From contig JBOZIK010000001.1 in assembly GCA_051453625.1 (NCBI GenBank), forward strand, positions 37,706,064 to 37,770,063: a DNA stretch of 64,000 nt. The letters run 5' to 3'. Source of the DNA: Welwitschia mirabilis (lineage: Eukaryota; Gnetophyta; Gnetopsida; Welwitschiales). Each line of letters starts with the position of its first letter. Positions within the stretch are counted from its first letter, which is position 1. Both the position numbers and the translations under genes were made by a program. Shown piece after piece: positions 33,780 through 44,672 of the stretch. The notes beneath the pieces are model-generated. The model saw only the letters and a list, made by a program, of their open reading frames with translations, was not told the DNA's origin and ran no database searches.

Positions 33780-36235
33780 TCTATATACTACCTTTCATAA
33801 ATTTAGTGATGATATATCTAAAGGAATTGAGACATTTTGGAGAGAGATACGAGTATTTACACAACCAAGATCATGCACAATTTGTAATGAGATGCATCAA
33901 TCTATAGAGTTGGTACAAGGCAAACATGACCCCACCCGTAGACGGTGTCAATATGAGAAAAGAGAAGGGATCACAGTTAATGATGAAGAAATTAGACGCT
34001 TCGCTGCTTAGAACGACATCGATCCAGGACCTCAGCCATTTGTTTGATCCTATCTTACACAGGTTAAAGAGATGCTTATTTTAAGGATAAATCCATTGCT
34101 TCAAGTTACACAAGCAATTGGTGGTCAACTAGTATATCGAGGGAACACAATAAGCTTTCCACAAGATGTATCACATATTACAAGGGTCTTGCCTTTTAGA
34201 ATTGCATAACTACCAATCCTTAATCTAAAGAGAAGGAATCAAATTGTCATGGAATATAATTTTATTGTAAGCAAGAGATGAGTTTATCATGCTTTATGCT
34301 TTAAGAAGGAGAATGATCCTTTCTACCAAGATGTTGAGATAGACATGCATGCCTTAGATGACATCAATGATGATGAATATGTTAATGTCTTTCATATGCT
34401 TCCAGACATTACTCTTAATGAAGAGGAAGGGAATATCAAAATACATTTTCATGATCCGATTCTAGAAACAGATGGCTCCAATATCATTCAACACACGTCC
34501 TCGGTTGCCACATGATGTTCTTGACTCGAAAGAAAACTTGATGCTATAAAGAACTGGCTGTAAAACTCGTATAACGATTCCTCAATAAGTTCTCAATGAC
34601 CATTACTATAAGAGTCGCCAATCAATGAGTTTAACACTAGAGGTATGGTATTAATGTCATTTCCATCATTATTTCCTACAGGCAAGTTGTGATATTCTTG
34701 CATGAAGAGCTAAAGATGTCAAACAACATGAGTTTGCAAAGCATCTTTTAAGATACAAAGATGGAAGATTTGGTCATCATCCTTGATTTTGGTAAGTACT
34801 TCTTCATTTGTTTATTTCATTAATGAATTTAATGGGACAATTTATAAACCCTAAAAAAATTGTTTTCTATTTTAGGTATTATATATTCAACATGATTATG
34901 AGACACAGAGCACTTAGATCTACAATAGTGTTTTTCAAAAAGAGCATAGTCGATGCCCCCATTACAATAGAGGAATTATGTGAACAAATGAATAATTATC
35001 CATTAAGTGAAATAATAAACAACTTGATGAGATATAGAAGCTCTCTAAGAGGTACATCGCCTTATTGGAAAAAAAAGTAAATGCAAGTTATTAGATATTG
35101 TTACCCAGCTTGGAACTCCTACAATATTCTTTACTTTAAGCGCTGTAGATTTATATTGGCTTGATCTACATGATATCATGCCTGGTGAACAATTACATCA
35201 TCCATTTGAAGCAAGACAATGGTGATTGCAAAACATCATTAAGAACCTACACATTGTCTTAGAGTACATATATAACTATCACAAAAAATTTAGAGAGATA
35301 ATTCTAATAAAGGAGTTTAATGTTGTAGACTACTAGACACGATTTGAATGGCAAAATAGAGGTTCTCCACATGTACATGGGTTTCTGTGGATAAAAGGAT
35401 CTCCTAACATGGAACTACTTAACTAGAGTGATGATACAACACTAGAAAATGCCAAGAGATTTTTCGTTTCCATTGTGCATGCATGGAATGATATATTTGA
35501 ATAGTATGGCAAAGTAAATGCTGTAAGTAAAAGTTATATCTTCTTTATTACATGCTTAGTTAATTACTATGTTTTAGTCATTATAGTAATCTTTGTTTTT
35601 ATATGCACCAAGAAGAAACATGGATATTGATCCATGTCAATTATAGAAATAGGACCTCAAACATATACAACTAGATCAGGATTATACAACCTTATTAAAT
35701 AGTATTTAAAGACATACAGTTTGTAAACCAGGAACATGTTCGAGGAGCCGAAATGGTTGACAGATGTGCAGGTATCCATAAACTACCACTTTTTTATAAT
35801 TGTAAATATATTCAAACTACAATATTCCATGGCAGCTATAACCTCATGATTCTAGGTTATATATAGATGAAAACAATGAGAAGAAGTATGAGTCGAAGAG
35901 AAATGCTGATAGGTTAACTGTTCATAACAGAATGATTTTACAAACATGGCGAGTGCATATAGACTTCCAACCTATGCTTGATAAATATGTTGTTATACGG
36001 AACATGGCAAAGTATGCCTCAAAGTTAGAGAAGAAATCAAAGTCATATTTTAACACGTTAATGAAGAAAGAGATTCCAATAAGCCTGCCACTTTAGCTTA
36101 TAAAAATCTAATGATAGATACTATAGCAGGTCATGATATTGAAGCTATAAAAACATGCCACATGATACAAGGAATTCCCTTGGTTAAAAGTAGTAGGGTA
36201 TTTGTACTGCTTAATGTATGTAAGTAGGTATATAA
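33780..36235 (+). pseudogene. Helitron N-terminal and Rep (HUH/Y2) region, broken
   Basis: Recognisable blocks in order: IETFWREIRVF…SCTICNEMHQ (~33820-33905); NDIDPGPQP…LTQVKEMLILRINPL (~34010-34100); ISFPQDVSHITRVLPF (~34150-34200); FYQDVEIDMHALD (~34320-34360); LGTPTIFFTLSAVDLYWLDL (~35108-35168); EWQNRGSPHVHGFLW (35346-35390), in which the HUH motif His-Val-His (35370-35378) is intact; DRLTVHNRMILQTWR (~35908-35952); and AKYASKLEKKS (~36007-36040). The two-tyrosine motif appears half lost: Asn (AAC, 36001) stands where the first Tyr is expected, while the second (TAT, 36013) remains. Rep nicks and joins single strands during rolling-circle transposition. At least eight in-frame stops show it is dead. 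Confidence 0.85.
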
Positions 36236-36239
36236 AAAA

Positions 36240-38214
36240 GTGAAATAAAGCCATGTTGTAGATGAAGAACAAGTGTATACCACATTGGTCGATAAATATT
36301 CAAAAAAGCCACTTCATATGGAAGGCATGTCATTATTTAATTGCGCAAAATATTATGTATTCAATCTAAGGAAAATAGGAGAGGATGCTTGACATCCGAG
36401 AAAGGAATATGCAATTTTCAGAGCTATTTCTAATAGAGATGATGACAAATGGATGGCTTATTGTTGGGCTTAACTAATTCTTCATTATCGATTTAGAGTT
36501 ATCAAACGTGATTTGGGAAGGACAAATAAAGAAATAGAGGCGAAATGGATGTTTGTTGCACATATGTATGAGTAGTGTAATCCATCATATGATTAGGAAT
36601 TAAAACGTGCAATCATCGAGGAGGACCAACATGAAGCCATGGAACCATGACATGTGAATCATTATGAAAATGATTATCAAGTATTAACAAGACATCTACT
36701 AAATAAAGGCCTTCTTCAAAGAAGTGAAAATGACATGCTTGACTTGAGTGATCTTGATAGACATTGTAATTGGTCTGCAAACTATAAAGAAGAAGACTAT
36801 GTAAAATATGTTGTTTCCTTCATGTAAAGTAATAGGACATCAGGTAATTTATTGGTGCAAGATGAAATAAATAAAATAAATGGTGTATCGGGCCTTGGTT
36901 TAAAACAAAGGAAATGCTTTATCATACTCATATCTCATCTGATACTGCAAGAATTCAAGCAAGAAGACATTTAATCTCTACGCATGATAATCCAAGGAAC
37001 GACAGGAACAAGAAAATCTTTTCTTATTCATGCTATAAGAAGTGAATTTAAGAAGATTTATCTAGATAAATAGGTATTATTATGGTGCTTGCACCAACTG
37101 GATTCATTGTGTACAACATCAAGGAAACAATAGTACATTTAGCATTAGGTCTTAAGGTTGGTAACTACGAGTCTGCTTCATCGAGCTAGTTGCTACATCT
37201 TCAAGAACAGCTAAAAATATTAAATGCATCATTTTTTATGACATGAGTTTTATAGGGGACAAAATGTTACTTAATATTGATAAAAGGCTTAAAAAGATAT
37301 TTCCAGCTCATCACCATATGAGCTTTAATGAAAGGTATAACACATTAATAGGTGATCTTACTCAGTTACCTCCAGTGAAGGACTATCCACCATATAATGG
37401 TAGTAAGAAGATGAAGGCATTATAGAGATTATTTGATATAGTTATTGTATTAGATGCAGTCTACAAACAAAAGGGTGATGATCCAAATTAGCAAAGTTTT
37501 AGATATGTATTAATGAATGTAAGAGATGGTAAAGCTTTAAATGATGACTATGAATTTCTAATGATGAGGTCTAAACTTCTTTCCACATCCAAGGGAATAG
37601 ATGATTTCCAAGATTTAATTCATCTATTTGCCATGAATGATATGGTTTCCTCTCATAACTGAAAGTGCTTGCTTCAAATGCAATCATCCATTACATGATG
37701 TTTAGCAGACAAGACACGAGATTTAGTTTAAATACGATGATGCTAACGGTGGATTGGAAACAGAGCTTTTTCTTTGTCAAGGAACTAGAGTCATGTTAAC
37801 TATGAACATATGGCCTGAATTTGGATTAGTAAATGGATCTATGGGTGTTGTTAAATCAATAGTTCATTAGATAAGGAAAAATCCACCTAATCTTTCAACC
37901 TATGTTATGGTTAACTTTGATACCTACAATGGAGTTCCTTTCGATGAATCAAGTCCAAAAATAGTTCATATCATCTCGCTCTCTAGAGATCGATCAAAAC
38001 AACTACTTCTCAAACTTGCTTGGGCATTAACAATTCATAAATCTCAGGGAATAATCCTAAGTAAAGCATGGATAGACATTTGTCCCAAGGAAATATCAGG
38101 ATTAACTTTTGTGGCTCTATCTCGAGTGAAGTTAATAAAATCATTGAAAATATTACATCCCTTCTCTAAACAGAGATATAGAAAATTATCCAAGGGTTCT
38201 AACTTGGAGAAGTA
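36240..38214 (+). pseudogene. Helitron Pif1-like helicase region, broken
   Basis: After NLRKIGEDA and ILHYRFRV (linker, ~36360-36500), the Walker A box reads GTTGTRKS (36996-37019). The expected GTTGTGKS has lost its last glycine to Arg, a G-to-A change. Walker B and later motifs follow: NERYNTLIGDLTQLPPV (~37328-37376), VIVLDAVYKQ (~37440-37470), DDPN*QSFRYVLMNVRDG (~37480-37530), ELETELFLCQGTRVM (~37750-37795), and the C-terminal block LAWALTIHKSQG…SGLTFVALSRV…LHPFS (38015-38165). Order and spacing match SF1B Pif1-type Helitron helicases. The frame is broken many times but the last 100 codons are still open. Confidence 0.88.
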
Positions 38215-38216
38215 AT

Positions 38217-38765
38217 TAAAGAAGAGTAATGTTTAACAAGCTTGGAAGTCTAAAATACATTGTCTTTCTAATAATTTGCTAATTCATTTATGGTGTACAT
38301 TTGTATCAAATGATATAAAATGAATTATTATTAATTTTTTATAATTAAACTTTACTAATTTATCTATGCTACATGTCTGTATTATTATTTATTACCTTCA
38401 TTGTAATACTTAAATGCCTATATTGTTCTCTATTAGCTTTATTGTAATAAAGTGTTAGTTGATCTTTCTATAAACTTTATGAGCACTTCCTTTCCTATAT
38501 TATTATCTTTTTCACTTCATGATTTTTACATTTAAATATAGAAAAGAGATATCATTAGATACTTAAATCATTACTAATTATTTCTAATATTAAGATTATA
38601 TGTTTAAATCACATGTGTGGTAATAATGATTATAAATACAAATGAAAGCATGTGCATAAAGGCCTTTCTAATTAAAGCAATTATGACTCGTGAAATTGAT
38701 TCCATAAAAGACGCAATAATCAGGGGCAGATGACCACTAGCTTAAATATATATTCCATATACATT
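38217..38765. other. AT-rich 3' flank of the Helitron coding region, first copy
   Basis: Non-coding. It is homologous along its length to 39581-40106, the flank of the second copy. It ends, just before a 100-N gap, in 'tagcttaaatatatattcca', the start of the long inverted repeat found complete at 40080. Confidence 0.7.
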
Positions 38766-38865
38766 NNNNNNNNNNNNNNNNNNNNNNNNNNNNNNNNNNN
38801 NNNNNNNNNNNNNNNNNNNNNNNNNNNNNNNNNNNNNNNNNNNNNNNNNNNNNNNNNNNNNNNNN

Positions 38866-40079
38866 ATGATCCAAATCAGCAAAGGTTTAGAAATGTATTA
38901 ACGAATGTAAAATATGGTAAAGCTTTAGATGATGATTATGAATTTCTAATGATGAGGTCTGAACTTCCTTCCACATCCAATAGAATGAATGGTTTTGAAG
39001 ATTCAGTTCATCTATTCACCATGAATGGTATGGTTTACTCTCATAATAGAAAGTGCTTACTTCAAATGCAATTACTCATTGCATGATGTGTAGTAGACAA
39101 GATACAAGATTCAATTAGATATGATGATGTTGATGGTGAATTGGAAACAGAGCTTCTTCTTTATCAAGGAGCTTAGTTTATCAGCCAAGAAAGAATCCAC
39201 TTGATCTTCCAACCTATGTCATGGTTGACTTTAAAACCTACACTAAGGTTCCTTTCAATGAATCAAGTTCAAAAATAGTTCCTATAATCCCGTTTTCTAG
39301 AGATTGATTAAAACAACTACCTCTCAAACTCACTTAGACATTATCAATTCATAAATCTTAGGGGATAACCCTTAGTAATACATGTATAGGCATTAGTCCT
39401 AAGGAAATGCCAGGATTGACTTTTGTGACCCTTCTTTTGAGTGAAGTCAATAGAATCATTGAAGATCTTACATCCCTTCTCTAAACAGAGATATAGAAAA
39501 TTATCCAAGGGTTCTAACTTGGAAAAGCAGATTCAAGAAGAGCAATGTTTAGCAAGCTTAGAAGTCTGAAACACATAGTCTTTGTAATAATTTTCTAGTT
39601 CATTTGTTATGTATATTTGTATCAAATAATATAAAATGAATTATTATTTATTTCTTACAATTAAATATTACTAATTTATTTATTCTAGATGCTTGTATTG
39701 TTATTTGTTACCTTTGTTGTAATACTTAAATGCATTTATTGTTCTTTATTAGCTTCATTATAAAAAAATGATAATTGACCTCTTTATAAACTATATGAAC
39801 ACTTTCTTTCCTACGTTATTATCTTTTTCATTTCATGCATTTTGACATTTAAATATAGAAAAGAGATATCATTAGATACTTAACTCATTACCAATTATTT
39901 CCGACATTGAGATTATTTGTTTAAATCACAAGATTAGTAATAATGATTACAAATAAAAATGAAGGCATGTCTATAAAGGTCTTTCTAATTAAAGTAATTA
40001 TGACTCATGAAATTGATTCTATAAAAGACTTAATAATTATTGCACTTATAACTAATAATAATCAATCGTAGATGATCAC
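38866..40079 (+). pseudogene. Second, partial Helitron helicase copy plus 3' flank
   Basis: Starts at the gap edge with DPNQQRFRNVLTNVKYGKALDD and runs through SELPSTSNRM, ELETELLLYQG and a frameshifted SRVKSIE…HPFSKQRYRKLSKGSNLEK (to about 39530), then the same AT-rich flank. Identity to 37479-38765 is roughly 85-90 per cent by eye. A stretch of about 60-80 bp around the RVM/NIWPEFGL motif is deleted relative to the first copy. It is a separate, older or differently decayed copy of the same family. Confidence 0.8.
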
Positions 40080-40443
40080 TAGCGTAGTTATATATTTCAT
40101 ATAGATGGAATATTTGGTCGAGAGATGTCAATTTCTACTACCTTTCAAGGGTACAAGAATTAACCTAACTGCATTTCTGAGAATGAGGCATTGCCTTTTG
40201 ATGAATGGTCAACCTTGACCATACGATCAAAGTCAACGTTAATAGAAGTCAAAGTCAACTTTGAGTGTGGTTAAAGTCAACACCAATGTGTAGGTAAAAC
40301 ATGGTTAGGTTAATGCTTGTGCCCTCATCCAATAGGCAGTAGAAATGCAGTTACGTTAATGCTTGTTCCCCTATCCGAAAGGCAGTAGAAATTGATATCT
40401 ATTGGTCAAATATTCGATGTATATGAAATATATATCTAAGCTA
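40080..40443. repeat. Long inverted repeat A (~100-bp arms)
   Basis: The left arm 40080-40178 (starts 'tagcgtagttatatatttca') matches the reverse complement of the right arm 40341-40443 (starts 'tagcttagatatatatttca'), with scattered mismatches and small gaps. The 162-bp spacer is rich in 'gtcaac/gttgac' words, including 'ggtcaaccttgacc' (40208-40221). The inner part of the right arm is itself duplicated ('taatgcttgt', 40312 and 40357). No coding capacity is seen. Confidence 0.8.
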
Positions 40444-41737
40444 TTATGCTCAACGCAGATGGTATTAGGTAACACAAGTAGGCTAGACATTATTGTACAA
40501 GAGTTTTATGTTCAATGTAGATGGTATTAGGTGGTTCGTGTTGCCCATATATTACCACACAAAAGTTGTATATTAGTGTAGATGACCTTAGGTGACACAA
40601 GTAACCCATACATTACCATAGAAGGGTTGTATGTTTAGTACAGATAGTGTTACCTATGGATGGTATTAGGTGACACAAGTGGCTCATGCATTACATAAAG
40701 ACTTGTATGCTTAGTGTAGATGGTATTAGGTGACCCAAGTGGCTTATGCATTACATGGAAGACTTTTATGCTCAGTGTAAGTGGTATTAGGTAATACCCG
40801 TGGCCCACACATTATCATACCCAACTTGTATTAGCTAATATAAGTGGCCCATACATTGTCATACAAGACTTATATGCTCAGTGCAGATGGCATTACCCAT
40901 GGATGGGTGAAATAAGTGGTTGATATATTTCCATACAAAAGTGCACATGGTGTTACCTGTAGATGTTATTAAGTGATACACATCTCTCATGCATTACCAT
41001 ACAAGGCTTCAAAAGCTAATATGGTGTTACCCACTAGTATTAGGTGATACAAGTGACCCATACATTACAAGGCAAGAATGCAAATAAGATTACCCATAGA
41101 TGATATTAGACGACACAACTGACCCATGCATTACCATAAACGAATGTAGATGATAGTAGGCGCAAATGGTGTTAGGTGACACAAGTGGCCCATATATTAC
41201 TATACCATAGAAGACTTGGGTACTTACTGCACATGTATTATGTGACACAACTACATATGACACAAGTGGTCCATACCATATATGATACGTATGCTTGGTG
41301 CAAATGGCGTAAGGTAACACATGTGACATAAGTGGGCCATATGACATATGTACAAATGACATTAAGTGCCAAGTGGTCCATACATTACCATACAAGACTT
41401 GCATGCTTAGTGCAAATGGTACTAGGTTATATTAAAGTGGCTCATACAACAAAAGTGCAAATGACATTAGGTGATACGCGAGTGCTGCATATGACATAAA
41501 TGCAAATGGTATTAGGTGATACAACACACGATGCAAGTGCAAATGCTATTAGGTAACACAAGTGGCCCATACATTACCATACAAGACTTGTATGTGGCCC
41601 ATATGACACGAATGCAAATGGTATTCGACCACATATGTGACACACACGACCCAAATGTATATGGTATTAGGTGTTACAAATGGCCCATACATAACCATAC
41701 AAGACTCGTATGCTTAATGCAAATGGTACTAGCTTAG
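40444..41737. repeat. ~62-bp minisatellite array
   Basis: About twenty degenerate units carry the core 'ggtattaggtgacacaagtg', then 'gcccatacattaccatacaa', then 'gacttgtatgcttagtgcag'. The first unit is 62 bp, most are 58-64 bp, and truncated units occur. The array starts at the end of inverted repeat A and ends at the start of the 'agcttagatata' arm of hairpin B. Open frames here exist only because the unit lacks stops in some phases. Confidence 0.9.
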
Positions 41738-41890
41738 ATATACAATACATATATATATATTTAAAAGTTGGCCAAGATTTATCAATTTTTTTCACCTTTC
41801 GGACGAGGCTACGAGCATTAAGGCAAATATATTTGCCTTAATACTTGTAGCCTCGTCTGAAAGGCGAAAAAATTTGATAAATCTATCTAA
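41731..41890. repeat. Hairpin B: near-perfect palindrome with 54-bp arms
   Basis: Arms 41775-41828 and 41831-41884 are reverse complements with five mismatches and almost no loop (centre 'gcaaatatatttgc'). The outer flank 'agcttagata' (41731) and the inner words 'cctttcgga' and 'gcattaa' match the arms of inverted repeat A. It therefore belongs to the same repeat family and closes the minisatellite array in opposite orientation. RNA or single-stranded DNA from here would fold into a strong hairpin. Confidence 0.88.
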
Positions 41891-44220
41891 ACTAGTGGTC
41901 ACCAGCCACTGATTAATAATAGTTATAAGTTCAATATTAAACTATAATACAAAAGATAGGTAAACAACATCAACAAAAATATTCATTTCAATGCTTCAAA
42001 AACATAAAGTTTAACAATTTTTACACACTACAAGTTTGTATCCAATCCAAAAATATTAGATCTTTAACAAATTCAAAGGCATCAAAAGTAAGCTCTTAAA
42101 ACTTCTTAACAAGTAAATTTTCTATTTTCCACATAAGGCATATCCATGTGCATAAATATTATTAAAAACAAAACCTTTAATTTTTATTTTCTAAACTACT
42201 TTTTTACACACACATTTTGAAACATTCTTCTAAACCTTCTCCATCCTAAAATGGCCTTAATGCTTACTTTATAATCAAACTCTTTAATCTAACCTTTNNN
42301 NNNNNNNNNNNNNNNNNNNNNNNNNNNNNNNNNNNNNNNNNNNNNNNNNNNNNNNNNNNNNNNNNNNNNNNNNNNNNNNNNNNNNNNNNNNNNNNNNNNN
42401 NNNNNNNNNNNNNNNNNNNNNNNNNNNNNNNNNNNNNNNNNNNNNNNNNNNNNNNNNNNNNNNNNNNNNNNNNNNNNNNNNNNNNNNNNNNNNNNNNNNN
42501 NNNNNNNNNNNNNNNNNNNNNNNNNNNNNNNNNNNNNNNNNNNNNNNNNNNNNNNNNNNNNNNNNNNNNNNNNNNNNNNNNNNNNNNNNNNNNNNNNNNN
42601 NNNNNNNNNNNNNNNNNNNNNNNACCTTCTCCATCCTAAAATGGCCTTAATGCTTACTCTATAATCAAACTCTTTAATCTAACCTTTTTTAAGATTATCT
42701 CATACTTATTACAACCAATATTTCATTTTATATGTGAAAATCACATTGTTAATTTAGTTTTAAAGAAAAACTTATGAAACTATTTGTTAGTTAGTTTAAT
42801 TAATTTATAGTTGTTAACTTGCAGGTATCAACTTAGGCTAAAAGAGTTCTTCTAAATGTTACAAACATTATCAAACATGTGGAGTTTCAAGGTAGTGTCT
42901 CTTGCACAATGTCTTGGATCTAAAGAGAAAAATATCAATGACATAACTTTGTCAAATTATAGATGTTATAGACGATGGGACCTCCTCTTCTTTATGCAAA
43001 AACTACCTTGGCTTCCAACTTAGCCCCTACCTTTGCAAATCAATTTAATAGTTGTTTTCAAGAGAAACTTTTATTTACCTTAGCCAAAAAATGTTTTATG
43101 GTACTTGGTGTGCAATAGCCCTTGAAAATTATTAACACCCTTACAACATATTTTTATTTACAACTCTTAGATTTTGACTTTCTAATACCTTTGCTTTTAG
43201 GATGGTCTTTAAGTTATTAACACTACTCTTTATTAGAAACACTACAACTTTCTAGATATACAATAAGTAGAGGGAGTGTTGAACTTCAAATGATATTACC
43301 TTTTAAATAAATGATTTAACTACATCACAGCCTTTTAAAAGTATGTTAAACATTAACAATTTAAACCCAGAACCACTTCTTATATGACTAATTCAACTAT
43401 CATCCTAGACATATAATAATTTATTCATCATTATTTATGTTTTTTTTAGCTGCTGTGGTGTCTTTGATTCGTTCAGAGCCATGATTAAAGGCTATGAAGA
43501 GTCAAAAGTGTAGGAGTGTTTGTGGACAGTAGATAGCCCATAGTGCTCTCTTTTGACAAATAAATGAATATGTATTATCATTTTCAAAGATCCTCTCATA
43601 ATAATTCATTTGACACTATTTATTTGTAGTTTGTTATTACTGGATGCTTCCATATCAGTATTAAGTTAACTTCTTTATGTTTTGCTTAATGTTAATTTTC
43701 TCTTCTGCCAGATGCAATATAATAAAAACTTCTACAGAACTCCAGCTTCATGGAGTAACCTGTTATTTATTGCCCTCTTTTAACCGTATCTGAACGTATT
43801 CCACCCATATACTATAGATTCTCCACTGGCGGAGATCATATTATTGCTTCCAATGAATTCACAGCTTATTTTAAGCAAATTACAAATACTTAAAAATCTG
43901 AGTGGCATTTTGCCGAGTCCAATCATTTATCTCTGCCCTTTTCTTGGAAAATAAGGAGTGCTTCTCTCATCTCATCCATCTAACTCAAATGCAAATGAGA
44001 TCAACAATAAGAGGTGGACAATCTCAAAATATTGCTAAAATGTGTTATATCACTTTACCCATACAATGTGTCATTAGCGAGAGATGCAGATTAAGTTAGA
44101 GAAGGTCCAAAATTTCTGTGAGTTGAATAAAGAAGGCAGATGGTGATTGGATGAGAAGCGGAAGCCACACTGATGAAGATGGAAGTGTGGAAATTTGAAA
44201 TGCAGGCATGAATGGCCAGG
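41885..44220. other. AT-rich intergenic sequence with a 326-N gap
   Basis: No gene is recognised. The gap at 42298-42623 is flanked by the same ~63-bp sequence on both sides ('aaaatggccttaatgcttac'), with one mismatch, which suggests overlapping contig ends. The remainder is poly-A/T-rich. Confidence 0.5.
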
Positions 44221-44224
44221 AATA

Positions 44225-44400
44225 CCAAACGCTCCTGCTGAAACCCCGAAACACTCTTGTAGATGCCGAAACGCTCCTGAAAATGCCGAAAACATTCCTG
44301 AAAATGCCGAAATGCTCCTGAAAACGCTGGGAACGGTCCTGAAACGCTCCTCTGAAACGCCCCTCTGAAAACACCCCTCTGAAATGCTCCTCCTGAAGCG
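44225..44400. repeat. Degenerate short tandem repeat (gctcctgaaa-atgccgaaac)
   Basis: About ten units of 16-22 bp carry 'ctcctgaaa' and 'gccgaaac' words. The minus-strand frames through it (Phe/Arg/Gly-rich) are repeat artefacts. Confidence 0.8.
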
Positions 44401-44485
44401 CTCACACCCAATTAAAAAAATAGGAGCATAACTAGTACAATGAAACTAGTACAAAAAAATAGGAGCATAACTAGTGCTTTCTTTA

Positions 44486-44545
44486 GCAGGAAATGCTACA
44501 TCTCTAGCAGGAAACGTGGAGTCTCTGGCAGGAAACACGGTGTTT
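44486..44545. repeat. ~22-bp tandem repeat (tctctagcaggaaacgtgga)
   Basis: Three adjacent units contain 'agcaggaaatgc', 'agcaggaaacgt' and 'ggcaggaaacac'. It is a small local array with no coding content. Confidence 0.75.
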
Positions 44546-44620
44546 GCAGTATTCAATTTTAGAATTTGGAGTAACGCCATCCCGGATAATTCAGTGACTA
44601 GGGATGGCCTCTTAGCCAAA

Positions 44621-44672
44621 TTAAGTGACACAAGTGACTCATACATTACTATACAAGACATGTATGCCTAGG
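44621..44672. repeat. Isolated monomer of the 62-bp minisatellite
   Basis: 'gtgacacaagtgactcatac' followed by 'attactatacaagacatgta' and 'tgcctagg' matches the unit of the array at 40444-41737. It lies 2.9 kb away, in the same orientation. Confidence 0.8.

Larger units (their letters stand above)
33165..38216 (+). mobile_element. Decayed autonomous Helitron (Rep-helicase element)
   Basis: The DNA encodes, with many stops and frameshifts, the full order of a Helitron protein: a basic N-terminus (RERQRRYRERHR), a conserved pre-Rep region, a rolling-circle Rep domain with the HUH motif, and a Pif1-type helicase. Phrases such as NDIDPGPQP, ISFPQDVSHI, EWQNRGSPHVHGFLW and SGLTFVALSRV are, to my knowledge, characteristic of the Helitron type widespread in animals, fungi and oomycetes (with a DUF6570-like region), rather than the commonest angiosperm type. 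Ends were not proven: I did not find certain 5'-TC and CTRR-3' termini. A second partial copy lies immediately downstream. Confidence 0.85.

Noticed and set aside
41090-41737. Open frames of about 70-105 codons in the minisatellite, and a CRISPR-like periodicity
   Set aside because: The frames simply follow the repeat unit. The units are contiguous and degenerate with no unique spacers, and this is a plant nuclear sequence, so it is not a CRISPR array.
44074-44411. Minus-strand Phe/Gly/Arg-rich frames
   Set aside because: They come from the short 'gctcctgaaa' tandem repeat and have no start context, introns or family match.
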